Numbered from the stretch's first letter, positions 1-8,781 are shown. The stretch: 64,000 nucleotides of DNA from Burkholderiaceae bacterium (GCA_024235995.1 JACKLI010000001.1:1302001-1366000), one strand, 5' to 3'. Translations and numbers: made by a program. The notes: generated from the sequence alone by a model not told the origin.

Positions 1-2
1 CG

Positions 3-320
3 CACGAGCTGCGTCCCGGCCAGGCGCCCGAGTGGGTCAATGCCGCCTTCCTGCTGCTGCGCCGCGGCGCCTATGCCCAGCTCCAGGGCTTCGATGAAAG
101 CTTTCACATGTACTGCGAAGACGTCGATCTGTGCCTGCGCCTGCAACTGGCCGGCTGGCGCCTGGCGTGCGCCGACACGGCCCTGGTGCAGCACCAGGCC
201 CAGCGCGCCAGCCGGCGCGGCTGGCAGCCCCTGCTGTGGCACGTCACCAGCCTGCTGCGCCTGTGGCGCTCGCCCGTCTGGCAAGCCTGGCAGGCCCACG
301 GCGCCCAGCGCGGAGGGTAG
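3..320 (+). CDS. Glycosyltransferase family 2, C-terminal fragment
   Basis: The window opens inside this gene; only the last 105 residues are present. The reading frame contains FDESFHMYCEDVDLCLRLQL, the acceptor-side motif (E-D-VDLCLR) of GT2 rhamnosyltransferase-like enzymes that add sugars to cell-surface glycans in the cytoplasm. No membrane segment is visible in the fragment. The stop lies 4 nt before the start of the acyltransferase, so the two genes are probably co-transcribed and both act on a surface polysaccharide. The sugar specificity cannot be told from this piece. Confidence 0.8.
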   Translation, partial: HELRPGQAPEWVNAAFLLLRRGAYAQLQGFDESFHMYCEDVDLCLRLQLAGWRLACADTALVQHQAQRASRRGWQPLLWHVTSLLRLWRSPVWQAWQAHGAQRGG

Positions 321-324
321 CCCA

Positions 325-1512
325 ATGAGTCCGCCATCGCCGGCCGCGCGCTATCAGCGCAACTTCGGCCTCGACATGCTGCGCACGCTGGCCATCAGCG
401 TGGTGCTGATGAACCACGGCTACTTCGGTTTTTTTCTCGCCACCGGCCTGTCCGACTGGAGTGGCTGGCATGCCGCCCTCAGCGCCTGCGCCGTGTTTTC
501 CATCGAATGGCTGTTCGTGCTCAGCGGCTTTCTCATCGGCTCCATGATGATCCGCAGCTTCGAGACACGGGGCGCCTGGTGGGCCAGCGCGCGCGACTTC
601 TGGCTGCGCCGCTGGTTTCGCACCATTCCCAACTACTACCTGTTCCTGCTCGTCAACGCGCTGCTGGCGTGGTGGGGCATCGAGCAAGGGCGCTTCGCAT
701 GGTCTTTTGCGGTGTTCTCGCAAAACCTTTTCAAGGCCGAGACCAAGCCCTTGTTTTTTGCCGAGGCCTGGTCCCTGGCGCTCGACGAATGGTTCTATTT
801 CCTGATGCCGCTGCTGCTGGGCGCCGTCGCCTGGCTCGTTCGCCTGGAGCGCCGGCATTTGTTCTGGGTTGTCGCCGGGTTGTTGATCGGGGTGCCCACC
901 GTCCTGCGCACCCTGGTGACCCCCTCGACCGATTTTTTCAATTGGGACGACAACATCCGCCGCGTCACCCTGATGCACCTGGACGCGACCGGCTGGGGCG
1001 TGGCCGCCGCCATCCTCAACCGCTGGCACCCGCAATGGTGGGGCCGCGCCCAGGGCCGCAAGGCCTTGCTCGGCCTCGCGCTCACCCTCGGCGCGGCCGC
1101 CGCCATGTTTTACTTCATGCTGGTCGGTTGGGGCCGGTTTGCCGGCGGCCGCTTCAACGATCTGGCGCTGATCGTCGCGCCCGGCGTCGGCACCGTGCTG
1201 ATCCTGCCTTGGCTCACCGCCCGCCGCGGGGGCATTTGGGGCGTGCGCTGGCTGGCCGCGCGCGTGGGCGACTACTCCTACTCCATCTATCTGTGCCATT
1301 ACCCCCTGATCGCCCTCATCACCCACTTCATCAAGGTGTGGGCAATCGACCCGGCGCCCATCGTCGGCTGGCTGGTGCTGCTGTGGGTGCTGCTGGTGTT
1401 CGCCGTCTCGGCCCTGGTGTTTCACAGCTTCGAGAAACCCAGCTCCGACCTGCGCGAGCGCTTCACGCGCCGCGTGCAGGCCGGCCCCTTCGGCGTGCGC
1501 GGCGGGGGGTGA
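325..1512 (+). CDS. Acyltransferase 3 family membrane protein (OafA/YrhL-like)
   Basis: 395-aa polytopic membrane protein. The N-terminus FGLDMLRTLAISVVLMNHGY matches the R/K-x10-H signature of acyltransferase-3 proteins (LRTLAI...NHGYF), which transfer acetyl or other acyl groups to surface sugars. About ten hydrophobic segments follow, ending with the family-typical YSYSIYLCHYPLIALI segment near residue 320. The start at 325 follows GGAGGGTAGCCCA closely. An upstream in-frame extension to position 40 overlaps the glycosyltransferase and is rejected. With the preceding GT2 fragment it suggests O-acylation of a surface glycan. Substrate unknown. Confidence 0.85.
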   Translation: MSPPSPAARYQRNFGLDMLRTLAISVVLMNHGYFGFFLATGLSDWSGWHAALSACAVFSIEWLFVLSGFLIGSMMIRSFETRGAWWASARDFWLRRWFRTIPNYYLFLLVNALLAWWGIEQGRFAWSFAVFSQNLFKAETKPLFFAEAWSLALDEWFYFLMPLLLGAVAWLVRLERRHLFWVVAGLLIGVPTVLRTLVTPSTDFFNWDDNIRRVTLMHLDATGWGVAAAILNRWHPQWWGRAQGRKALLGLALTLGAAAAMFYFMLVGWGRFAGGRFNDLALIVAPGVGTVLILPWLTARRGGIWGVRWLAARVGDYSYSIYLCHYPLIALITHFIKVWAIDPAPIVGWLVLLWVLLVFAVSALVFHSFEKPSSDLRERFTRRVQAGPFGVRGGG

Positions 1513-1594
1513 ACGGGCGTGCACCTGCACCCCGTAAAATTCCAGTTTGCTCTCCGGCTCCTGCCGTTCACCCGCCCCGCGCGCGCCACAGCCC

Positions 1595-3343
1595 ATGACC
1601 GATTTGCCCTCCAGCCCCCTTGTTTCGTCCCCGCCCCCAACCGCGGCGGACGGCTGGACCGTGCGCTGGCCCGAGTACGGCGAGCTGCTGGTGCGCGCCG
1701 GCAAGCTCACGCCGCGCGACCTGGAGCGGGCGCTGGCTGCGCAGCACGAGATGGGCGGCGCGCTGGACGGCGTGCTGGTCAGCCTGGGCCTGGTGTCCGA
1801 GCCCGACGCCGCCCACGCGCTGGCCGAGCACCTGGGCCTGCCCTTCGTGGCCGCCGAGGCGTTTCCCGAGGTGCCGCCCGAGCTGCCCGGCCTGCTGCCC
1901 GAGTTCCTCAAGACCCACCACGTGCTGCCGCTGCGCGCCGAGGACGGCCGGCTCGACGTGGTCATGCGCGCGCCGCAGGACGCCTTCGTGCTCAAGGCCC
2001 TGCACCTGACCACCGGCCTGGCGGTGCGCCCCGCCGTGGGCCTGCCCTCCGACATCGGCAAGGCGCTGCAGCGCCAGCAGGAGGAGGCCGCGGCCGAAAC
2101 CGGCGACGACGGGGCGCTGGACGAGGAGGGCGCGGGCGACTTCGTCGAGCACCTGCGCGACCTGGCCAGCGAGGCGCCGGTGATCCGCCTGGTCAACAGC
2201 CTGATCGGGCGCGTGATCGAGCTGCGCGCCTCCGACATCCACCTGGAGCCCTTCGACGACGGCCTGCACGTGCGCTACCGCGTCGACGGCGTGCTGCACC
2301 CCGGCGAGGTGGTGCCGGCGGGGCAGGGCGCGGCCGTCAGCTCGCGCGTCAAGCTGCTGGCGCACCTGGACATCGCCGAGCGCCGCCTGCCGCAGGACGG
2401 GCGCATCAAGACCCGCGTCAAGGGGCGCGAGCTGGACCTGCGCGTGTCCACCGTGCCCACGGTGTACGGCGAGAGCGTGGTCATGCGCGTGCTCGACCGC
2501 GCCAGCGTGCGCTTCGGGCTGGGCGACATGGGCTTCGCGCCCGACACGCTGGAGCGCTTTCACCAGCTGGTGCATCGCCCGCACGGCATCCTGCTGGTGA
2601 CGGGCCCCACCGGCTCGGGCAAGACCACCACGCTGTACGCCGCCCTGGCCGAGCTGGACGCCACCTCGCAAAAGATCATCACCGTCGAGGACCCGGTCGA
2701 ATACCAGATGGCCGGCATCAACCAGATCCAGGTCCACACCCAGATCAACCTGACCTTCGCCAACGCCCTGCGCTCCATCCTGCGCCAGGACCCGGACATC
2801 ATCATGATCGGCGAGATGCGCGACGGCGAGACCGCGCAGATCGCCGTGCAGTCCTCGCTCACCGGCCACCTGGTGCTGTCCACCCTGCACACCAACACCG
2901 CCGCCAGCGCCGTCATCCGCATGCAGGACATGGGGGTGGAGCGCTACCTCATCACCTCCACCGTCAACGGCGTGCTGGCCCAGCGCCTGGTGCGCCGCCT
3001 GTGCCCGCACTGCAAGGCGCCGGTGCAGCCCGCGCCCGAGCTGCTGCAGGACTCGGGCCTGGGGCGCTTTCTGCCCGCTGGCCAGCCCATGTACGAGGCT
3101 CGGGGTTGCGATCACTGCCGCGGCACCGGCTACCAGGGCCGCACCGGCATCCACGAGCTGCTGGTGGTCGACGAGGCCCTGCGCAGCGCCATCCTGCAGG
3201 GGCAGGACGCGAGCAGCCTGCACGCCCTGGCCATGCATGCGGGCATGCACAGCCTGTACGAGGACGGCCTGCGCAAGGTGGCGGCGGGCGTCACCAGCCT
3301 GGACGAGCTGCTGCGCGTCACGCAAGACCAGGGTGAGGGCTGA
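1595..3343 (+). CDS. gspE: Type II secretion system ATPase GspE
   Basis: 582-aa cytoplasmic hexameric ATPase that powers the T2SS pseudopilus. The N-terminal MshEN/T2SSE_N domain (about residues 25-150) is followed by the ATPase core. Walker A GPTGSGKTTTL lies near residue 337, Walker B with the Asp/His boxes (RQDPDIIMIGEMRD...STLHTN) near 398-435. A tetracysteine zinc motif, CPHC near 469 and CDHC near 505, is typical of GspE/PilB. The start at 1595 (MTDLPSS) was preferred over an in-frame start at 1547, which adds a low-complexity leader. First gene of an E-F-G-H-I-J-K-L-M-N-D operon; its stop overlaps the gspF start (TGATG). Confidence 0.95.
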   Translation: MTDLPSSPLVSSPPPTAADGWTVRWPEYGELLVRAGKLTPRDLERALAAQHEMGGALDGVLVSLGLVSEPDAAHALAEHLGLPFVAAEAFPEVPPELPGLLPEFLKTHHVLPLRAEDGRLDVVMRAPQDAFVLKALHLTTGLAVRPAVGLPSDIGKALQRQQEEAAAETGDDGALDEEGAGDFVEHLRDLASEAPVIRLVNSLIGRVIELRASDIHLEPFDDGLHVRYRVDGVLHPGEVVPAGQGAAVSSRVKLLAHLDIAERRLPQDGRIKTRVKGRELDLRVSTVPTVYGESVVMRVLDRASVRFGLGDMGFAPDTLERFHQLVHRPHGILLVTGPTGSGKTTTLYAALAELDATSQKIITVEDPVEYQMAGINQIQVHTQINLTFANALRSILRQDPDIIMIGEMRDGETAQIAVQSSLTGHLVLSTLHTNTAASAVIRMQDMGVERYLITSTVNGVLAQRLVRRLCPHCKAPVQPAPELLQDSGLGRFLPAGQPMYEARGCDHCRGTGYQGRTGIHELLVVDEALRSAILQGQDASSLHALAMHAGMHSLYEDGLRKVAAGVTSLDELLRVTQDQGEG

Positions 3344-4566
3344 TGCCTGAGTTCGCATGGCGCGCCGCCCAGGCCGACGGGCAGCTGATCGAAGGCCGCA
3401 GCCAGGCGGCGGCCGCCGACGCCGTGCTGCGCCAGCTGCGCGAGCGGGGCCTGACGCCGCTCAAGGTCGAGAGCGCGGCCGCCGCGGCCGGCGTCACCGT
3501 GGGCGGGCGCGTGCGGCGCGTGGACAAGGGGCCGGTCAACCGGGCTGATGTGCTGGCCTTCACCAGCGAGCTGTCCATCATGCTGCGCGCCGGCCTGGCG
3601 CTGGACAACGCGCTGCGCGTGCTGATCGAGATGAGCGCCAAGCCGCGCGTGCAACAGTTGCTGCAGGGCGTGCTGGAGGACGTCAAGGGCGGCGCCACCT
3701 TCTCGCGCGCCCTGGCCAAGCACGACAAGCTGTTTGGCGACTTCTACCTCAACATGGTGCGCTCGGGCGAGGCCAGCGGCCAGATGTCCGAGGTGCTGGC
3801 CCGCCTGGTCGCGCACATGGATCGTTTGCGCGCCCTGCGCGAAAGCGTCATCTCCGCCACCCTGTATCCCGCCATCCTGCTGGGCGTGGCCGCGCTCTCG
3901 CTGGCCGGCATGCTCGGCTTCGTCGTGCCCCAGTTCGAAAAGCTCTTCAAGGGTATGGGCGACGCGCTGCCCCTGCCCACCCGTTTCGTCATGGCCCTGG
4001 GCCAGGGTTTTCGGCACTACGGCCTACTCATCGGCATCGCCGCCCTGCTGTTTGGCTGGCTGGCCTGGCGCTGGTTTCGCTCGCCCTCGGGTCGTGCCTG
4101 GTGGCAGGCGCGCGTGCTCGGGCTGCCCGTCATCGGGCCGCTGCTCTACAAATACGATCTGACCCTGTTCGCCCGCTCGCTGGGCACCCTGCTGGGCAAC
4201 GGCGTGCCGCTGCTGACTGGCCTGCACATCGCCACCGAGACCGTGGGCAACGCCAACCTGCGCGCGCCCCTGGCCAAGATGGCGCCGATGGTCAAGGAAG
4301 GCGCGCGCATGGTGCGCGCCATGGAGGCCACGCAGGTGTTTGAACCTTTGGCCATCAACCTGATCCGAGTGGGCGAGGAAACCGGCCGCATCGGCCCCAT
4401 GATGAACGAGTTGGCCGACGTGCTCGACCGCGAGGTCGAAACCGGCATCAAGCGGGCGCTCACCCTGCTGGAGCCCATTCTCATCCTGGTGCTGGGTGCG
4501 CTCATCGCGGCCATCATCGTCTCCATCCTGCTCGGTATTTTGTCCATCAACGACCTGGCGGGCTGA
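3343..4566 (+). CDS. gspF: Type II secretion inner-membrane platform protein GspF
   Basis: 407-aa polytopic inner-membrane protein that couples GspE to pseudopilus assembly. It has two repeated T2SSF domains (about residues 65-190 and 270-395), each followed by hydrophobic segments. The first starts LAFTSELSIMLRAGLALDNA; the second ends in the strongly hydrophobic EPILILVLGALIAAIIVSIL. Length is usual for the family. The ATG overlaps the gspE TGA by one base, indicating translational coupling. gspG follows 26 nt after the stop. Confidence 0.95.
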   Translation: MPEFAWRAAQADGQLIEGRSQAAAADAVLRQLRERGLTPLKVESAAAAAGVTVGGRVRRVDKGPVNRADVLAFTSELSIMLRAGLALDNALRVLIEMSAKPRVQQLLQGVLEDVKGGATFSRALAKHDKLFGDFYLNMVRSGEASGQMSEVLARLVAHMDRLRALRESVISATLYPAILLGVAALSLAGMLGFVVPQFEKLFKGMGDALPLPTRFVMALGQGFRHYGLLIGIAALLFGWLAWRWFRSPSGRAWWQARVLGLPVIGPLLYKYDLTLFARSLGTLLGNGVPLLTGLHIATETVGNANLRAPLAKMAPMVKEGARMVRAMEATQVFEPLAINLIRVGEETGRIGPMMNELADVLDREVETGIKRALTLLEPILILVLGALIAAIIVSILLGILSINDLAG

Positions 4567-4592
4567 CCCCTCCATTCAAAAGGAACCACCGC

Positions 4593-5030
4593 ATGCAAGC
4601 CATCATCCGCCGCCAATTCGCCCGCGCCGCGCGCGGCTTCACCCTGATCGAGATGCTGGTGGTCATCGCCATCATCGCGCTGCTGGCCGGCCTGGTCGGC
4701 CCGGCCGTGATGGACCGCCTGGGCGGCGCCAAGACCAAGACGGCGGGCATCCAGATCGCCGACCTGGACAAGGCGCTCGAAATCTTCAAGCTCGACGTCG
4801 GTCGCTACCCCACCAACGCCGAGGGCCTGCAGGCCCTCGTCGCCAAGCCCGCCTCGGCCAATGGCTGGAACGGCCCCTACCTCAAGGGCGGCCTGCCCGC
4901 CGACCCCTGGGGCAACCCCTACCACTACGCCAACCCCGGCCCCAACGGCGGCCTCGAAATCCTGTCGCTGGGCGCCGACAACGCCCCCGGCGGCGAGGGC
5001 GAGAACGTCGACGTGCGCAACAAGCAGTAA
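4593..5030 (+). CDS. gspG: Major pseudopilin GspG
   Basis: 145-aa type IV-like prepilin, the main subunit of the T2SS pseudopilus. A short basic leader ends RGFTLIEMLVVIAIIALLAG, giving a prepilin peptidase cleavage site after Gly with the conserved Glu at mature position 5. The globular part has the GspG signatures GRYPTNAEGLQAL and WNGPYLK...DPWGNPY. The acidic C-terminal LGADNAPGGEGEN loop is the calcium-binding region known in GspG. AAAGGAACC upstream is a good ribosome binding site. The prepilin peptidase GspO/PilD is not in this window. Confidence 0.95.
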   Translation: MQAIIRRQFARAARGFTLIEMLVVIAIIALLAGLVGPAVMDRLGGAKTKTAGIQIADLDKALEIFKLDVGRYPTNAEGLQALVAKPASANGWNGPYLKGGLPADPWGNPYHYANPGPNGGLEILSLGADNAPGGEGENVDVRNKQ

Positions 5031-5049
5031 GTCACGGCCGGGGCATTGA

Positions 5050-5112
5050 AATATTGGTCAAATATGGCTCTGGCGCTTGTCGGTAAAGCGCGAGCAGCTA
5101 TGAAAAACAGAG
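5050..5112 (+). repeat. Dispersed AGCTAT-type repeat, copy in gspG-gspH
   Basis: Core at 5073-5102: GCGCTTGTCGGTAAAGCGC followed by GAGCAGCTATG. The two GCGCTT/AAGCGC arms can pair. This copy supplies the ATG of gspH. Relatives lie at 30103, 37088, 41301, 48618, 56588, 59113 and 63048. Confidence 0.75.
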
Positions 5113-5585
5113 TATTTCGAGGGCTTGGCCGGCCCCCGCGCCGCGCCGCCGGCTTCACCCTCATCGAGCTGCTCGTCGTCATCGCCCTGATGGCCCTGAT
5201 GGTCGGCCTGATCCCCATCGCCTTCGAGCGCCTGCACGAATCCAGCCAGTACCGCGACACCGTGCGCCAGGTGCTCGCCGACATGCGCGTCGCGCGCCAG
5301 CAGGCGCAAAGCCAGGGCGTCGAAACCCGCTTCACCGTCGATCTGCGCGCCCGCAGCTTCGGCATCGACGGCGGCCCCCGGCACACCGTGCCCGAGCCCC
5401 TCGCCATGCGCGCCGTCATGGCCGCCGAGGAAAGCACCGCCGACGGCCGCCTGGCCATCCGCTTCCTGCCGCGCGGCGGCGCCTCCGGCGGCAGCGTCGA
5501 CCTCATCCGCCCCTCCGGCAGCGGCGTGCGCCTGCGCGTCGACTGGTTCTCGGGCCGCGTCGAGCAGGAGCCGATCCAGCCATGA
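5100..5585 (+). CDS. gspH: Minor pseudopilin GspH
   Basis: 161-aa pseudopilin. The leader MKNRVFRGLGRPPRRAAG is followed by FTLIELLVVIALMALMVGLI, a canonical prepilin cleavage site and hydrophobic stem, then a GspH-like domain (DTVRQVLADMRVARQQAQ). The start is uncertain: ATG 5100 gives a normal 18-residue basic leader, while ATG 5064 or TTG 5046 give longer ones. None has a clear ribosome binding site. The ATG at 5100 is part of a dispersed repeat element (5050-5112) inserted between gspG and gspH, so the native start was probably replaced or moved. The stop overlaps the gspI start (ATGA). Confidence 0.85.
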   Translation: MKNRVFRGLGRPPRRAAGFTLIELLVVIALMALMVGLIPIAFERLHESSQYRDTVRQVLADMRVARQQAQSQGVETRFTVDLRARSFGIDGGPRHTVPEPLAMRAVMAAEESTADGRLAIRFLPRGGASGGSVDLIRPSGSGVRLRVDWFSGRVEQEPIQP

Positions 5586-6088
5586 CCACGGCCGCCGGCC
5601 CTCACCCCAACCCTCTCCCGCAAGCGGGCGAGGGGGCCATGCCTTGGCTCCCTCTCCCCTCTGGGGAGAGGGGCCGGCAGCGCCTCCAGCCCACGCAGCG
5701 CGGCTTTTCCCTGCTCGAAATCCTGGTCGCCTTCGCCATCGCCGCCATGGCCCTGGGCATGCTCTACCGCGTCAGCGGCAACAACGCCCGCCAGGCCGGC
5801 GTGCTGGCCCGGCACGAACATGCCATGGGGTTTGCCCAATCGCTGCTGGCCGCCTACCAGACCGTGCCCGCCCAGGGCCTCAACGAAGCCGGCCAAGCCG
5901 CCGGCTTCGGCTGGCAAGTCGCCAGCCGCCCCTATCCCACCCCCGTCAACAGCGCCGATCCCCAGGCCGCCCGCCTGCACCAAATCGTCATCGACGTCTC
6001 CTGGCTCGACGGCACCGTCCAGCGCACGTTCGAGCTCACCAGCCTGCGGCCCGAGCGCCGCCCGCCGCGCGGGGGCGTCGTCCCATGA
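5582..6088 (+). CDS. gspI: Minor pseudopilin GspI with a repeat-derived leader
   Basis: 168-aa pseudopilin of the T2SS tip complex. The prepilin site is QRGFSLLEILVAFAIAAMAL, but it is preceded by about 41 residues instead of the usual 6-20. The extra residues (PHPNPLPQAGEGA, then LPLPSGERG) are the translation of two GC-rich hairpins of a REP-like element (5599-5672) inserted in frame. An internal ATG at 5639 would shorten the leader to 22 residues. Start 5582 overlaps the gspH TGA (ATGA), favouring coupled initiation there. The C-terminal domain (VSWLDGTVQRTFELTSLRP) is normal for GspI. Confidence 0.88.
   Translation: MTTAAGPHPNPLPQAGEGAMPWLPLPSGERGRQRLQPTQRGFSLLEILVAFAIAAMALGMLYRVSGNNARQAGVLARHEHAMGFAQSLLAAYQTVPAQGLNEAGQAAGFGWQVASRPYPTPVNSADPQAARLHQIVIDVSWLDGTVQRTFELTSLRPERRPPRGGVVP
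5599..5672. repeat. REP-like double hairpin inside gspI
   Basis: Two hairpins in tandem: CCCTCTCCCGCAAGCGGGCG-AGGG, and CCCTCTCCCC-TCT-GGGGAGAGGG. Both are translated as part of the GspI leader. A related single copy lies at 32896-32941. Confidence 0.8.
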
Positions 6089-6777
6089 AGTCCGCGCCCG
6101 CATCCCCGGCGCCGCGCGGCTTCACCCTGGTCGAGGTGCTGATTGCGCTGGTGCTGCTGGCCATGCTCATGCTGGTGCTCACCAGCGCGCTGCGCTCCAT
6201 GGGCCAGGTCGAGCAGCGCGTCGAGCAGCGCATCGAAGCCGCCGACGACTACCGCCTGGCCAGCACCCTGCTGCAGGACGTGCTGGGCCGCGTATCCGCG
6301 CGCCGCCACCAGCAGCTCAGCGCCGACAGGCCCGTCCAGGTGCCGTTCTTCCAGGCCGGCCCGGCCGAGCTGTCCTGGATCGGCATCATGCCCGCGCGCT
6401 ACAGCCTCGGCGGGCGCCACTACCTGCACCTGGGCCTGGAGCCAGGCGAGGGCGGCTCCCGCCTCGTGCTGCGCTACGCCCCCTGGAGCGGCGCCCCCGG
6501 CTTCGACGCCTGGGGCCAGGCGCCCGGGCGCGTGCTGGCCTGGCCCGTCAGCGCCTTTTCACTCAGCTACCAGGACCCCTACAGCGGCCAATGGAGCCCC
6601 GTCTGGCCCCCGCCCGGTGTTCCCGCCAACGCCCTGCCGCCCACCATGCTGCCCGCCGCCGTCCAAATCCAGATCGAAGGGCCGCAGCCCCCCTGGCCGC
6701 CCCTCGTCATCAGCCTGCTGGCCACCCGCACCAGCGACCCCAGCGCCACCGGAGGCTCCTTTGGTGGCCGCAATTGA
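6085..6777 (+). CDS. gspJ: Minor pseudopilin GspJ
   Basis: 230-aa pseudopilin, the largest tip-complex subunit after GspK. The leader SPAPRG is followed by FTLVEVLIALVLLAMLMLVL with the conserved Glu5. The stem continues as a coiled segment rich in Q/E/R (MGQVEQRVEQRIEAADDYRL). The later FSLSYQDPYSGQWSPVWPPP region matches the GspJ fold. Length is normal. ATG 6085 overlaps the gspI stop (ATGA); upstream in-frame codons reach into gspI in another frame and are not used. GGAGG just before its 3' end probably serves gspK. Confidence 0.92.
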   Translation: MKSAPASPAPRGFTLVEVLIALVLLAMLMLVLTSALRSMGQVEQRVEQRIEAADDYRLASTLLQDVLGRVSARRHQQLSADRPVQVPFFQAGPAELSWIGIMPARYSLGGRHYLHLGLEPGEGGSRLVLRYAPWSGAPGFDAWGQAPGRVLAWPVSAFSLSYQDPYSGQWSPVWPPPGVPANALPPTMLPAAVQIQIEGPQPPWPPLVISLLATRTSDPSATGGSFGGRN

Positions 6778-6790
6778 GCTGAACCAATCC

Positions 6791-7672
6791 ATGGCGCCCC
6801 CCCGTCCGCGGCCCGTCGCCGCCCCGCGCGGCATGGCCCTGGTGGCCGTGCTCTGGATCGTGGCCGCGCTCAGCATCCTGGTCATTGGCGTCAGCACCAC
6901 CGTGCGCCAGCAAATCCAATTGGTCGGCCTCCAGCGCGACGCCGCCACCGGCCAGGCCCTGGGCGAAGCCGCCAACGCCCTCGTGCTGCAGCAATTGCAG
7001 GCCACGCGCAACCGGCCCGCCGCCGCCACCACCGTCACCGTCGACTACGCCGGGCTGTCCATCCAGGTGCAGCTCATGCCCCTCGGCGGCCTGATCGCCC
7101 TCAACGGCATCACCCCCGACCAGATGGCCGCCGTGCTCCAGTTTGCCGGCGGCCTGCCCGCCGGCCCCGCCCGCGACCTGGCCGGCACCGTCGTCGACTG
7201 GGGCAACGGGCGCTTCCAGGGCGACCCCGCCGGCGCCGCCCTGGCCCGCGCCGCCCCGCGCCAGTTCGAGGCCGTCGAAGACCTCATGCTCGTGCCCGGC
7301 TTCGACTACGGGCTCTACGCCCGCGTCGCCCCCTTGCTCAGCGCCGACCTCGACGCCGGCACCCGCGTCAACCCCGCCGCCGCCCCCCCCGACGTCCTGC
7401 TCGTGCTCGCCCAGGGCAACGCCGGCGCCGTGGCTCAATACCAGGCCCAGCTCGCCGGCGGGCAGCCCGGCGCCAACACCACCGGCTTCAGCCCCCAGCT
7501 CCTCGGCAGCGCCGGCGCCTCGCCTTTTTACCGCCTCAGCGCCCGGGTGCCTCTGGATGCAGGCAAAATACTCACCCTGACCCAGGACGTGGCCTTGGGG
7601 CCTGAATACTCGCCCACGGCGCCCTGGCGCCTGATGCGCACCGACCGCCAGATCGCGCAAGCCGCCCGCTGA
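6791..7672 (+). CDS. gspK: Minor pseudopilin GspK
   Basis: 293-aa atypical pseudopilin that caps the tip complex. The segment RGMALVAVLWIVAALSILVI is its prepilin cleavage region and, as usual for GspK, lacks the Glu5. The following domain includes LNGITPDQMAAVLQF and EAVEDLMLVPGFD, the SAM-like helical signature of GspK. ATG 6791 has no clear ribosome binding site. GTG 6764 lies 8 nt after GGAGG (6751-6755) and would add 9 residues to the leader, overlapping gspJ; it is a credible alternative start. Confidence 0.9.
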   Translation: MAPPRPRPVAAPRGMALVAVLWIVAALSILVIGVSTTVRQQIQLVGLQRDAATGQALGEAANALVLQQLQATRNRPAAATTVTVDYAGLSIQVQLMPLGGLIALNGITPDQMAAVLQFAGGLPAGPARDLAGTVVDWGNGRFQGDPAGAALARAAPRQFEAVEDLMLVPGFDYGLYARVAPLLSADLDAGTRVNPAAAPPDVLLVLAQGNAGAVAQYQAQLAGGQPGANTTGFSPQLLGSAGASPFYRLSARVPLDAGKILTLTQDVALGPEYSPTAPWRLMRTDRQIAQAAR

Positions 7673-7692
7673 CGCAAGGCTGCCTTTGTTTC

Positions 7693-8781
7693 ATGACCGC
7701 TGCCCAACCCGACATACCCCGCTTCTTCGGCCTCCAGCCCGCCCAATGGCCCCACCAATGGCGGGCCGCTGGCGCCCTGCTGCTGGACTGGCCCCTGCTG
7801 CGCCGGCTGGTGCCCCAGGTCCCCGTGCAACTGCACCAGGCCGACGGCCGCGCCAGCACCTGGCTGCTGGCCCACGGCCAGGCGCAGCCCACCCCCGCCC
7901 CCGTGGCCGACGACGCCGTGCAGGCACTGGAGCTGCCCGCCGCCCTCTGGCTCGACCGCCGCCTCACCCTGCCGCCGCTGGCCCCCGCCGAGCTGGCGCA
8001 GGCCGTCCAGCTCGAAGTCGCCGCCGCCAGCCCCTTTGCCGCCGGGCAAACCATCTCCGGCTACAGCGCGCGGCGCCTCGACCCCCAGCGCATCCAGGTC
8101 GACATCGCCATCACTTCCCGCCAGCAACTCGAATCGCTGGCCACCCGTTTCAGCACCGTCACCCAGCCTGAAATCTGGGCCCTGCCACCCGCCGCCACCA
8201 CGGCCGCCCCAACACCAGCCCTCACCCCCATCGTCCTGCGCGGCTTCGGCGAAGGCGCGCGCGAACGCCGCGTGCGCCAGGGCCTCATCCGCCGCCTGCT
8301 GCTGCTGGCCCTGGCCCTGGCCCTGCTGCTCGCGCTCGTGCTCACCCCCACCATCCTGCTGCGCGGGCGCGCCCAGCAGGCCAGCCAGGCCTTTGCCGCC
8401 CTGCAAAAAGACAGCGCCCCGCAGCAGGCCCAGCGCGAGGCACTCACCCAGCAGCTCGACCACCTGCGCCTGATCCAGCAGCAATTCAACGCCCAACTGG
8501 CCTTGCCCCCCGTGCTCGACATGCTCACCCGCACCCTGCCCGACGACGCCTGGCTCTCCGTCCTGCGCGTCGAAGGCGTCAAAGTGGTGCTCAACGGCCA
8601 GGCCGACGACGCCGCCGCCCTCGTGCAGCGCCTGGGCGCCCAGCCCGGCGTGCACGACGTGCGCCTGGCCTCGCCCGCCACCCGCCCCGTCGGTGCCGAC
8701 AAGGAGACCTTCATCATCGAACTCAAGCTCGACGCCAGGCGCTACGGCCCCATCCTGGGCCCCGAGGGCGCCGCCTCATGA
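7693..8781 (+). CDS. gspL: Type II secretion protein GspL
   Basis: 362-aa bitopic inner-membrane protein that links GspE in the cytoplasm to GspM in the periplasm. The N-terminal about 195 residues form a divergent actin-like cytoplasmic domain. A single membrane helix (LLLLALALALLLALVLTPTI) lies at about residues 201-222. A periplasmic coiled and ferredoxin-like region resembling PilN (LPDDAWLSVLRVEGVKVVL) follows. The cytoplasmic domain is shorter than in enteric GspL, as in the Xanthomonas-type systems. The stop overlaps the gspM start. Confidence 0.85.
   Translation: MTAAQPDIPRFFGLQPAQWPHQWRAAGALLLDWPLLRRLVPQVPVQLHQADGRASTWLLAHGQAQPTPAPVADDAVQALELPAALWLDRRLTLPPLAPAELAQAVQLEVAAASPFAAGQTISGYSARRLDPQRIQVDIAITSRQQLESLATRFSTVTQPEIWALPPAATTAAPTPALTPIVLRGFGEGARERRVRQGLIRRLLLLALALALLLALVLTPTILLRGRAQQASQAFAALQKDSAPQQAQREALTQQLDHLRLIQQQFNAQLALPPVLDMLTRTLPDDAWLSVLRVEGVKVVLNGQADDAAALVQRLGAQPGVHDVRLASPATRPVGADKETFIIELKLDARRYGPILGPEGAAS

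Noticed and set aside
244..2238. 664-codon open frame on the minus strand across the acyltransferase and gspE
   Set aside because: Antisense shadow of high-GC genes. Its translation is low complexity, and the plus-strand frames encode clear domains.
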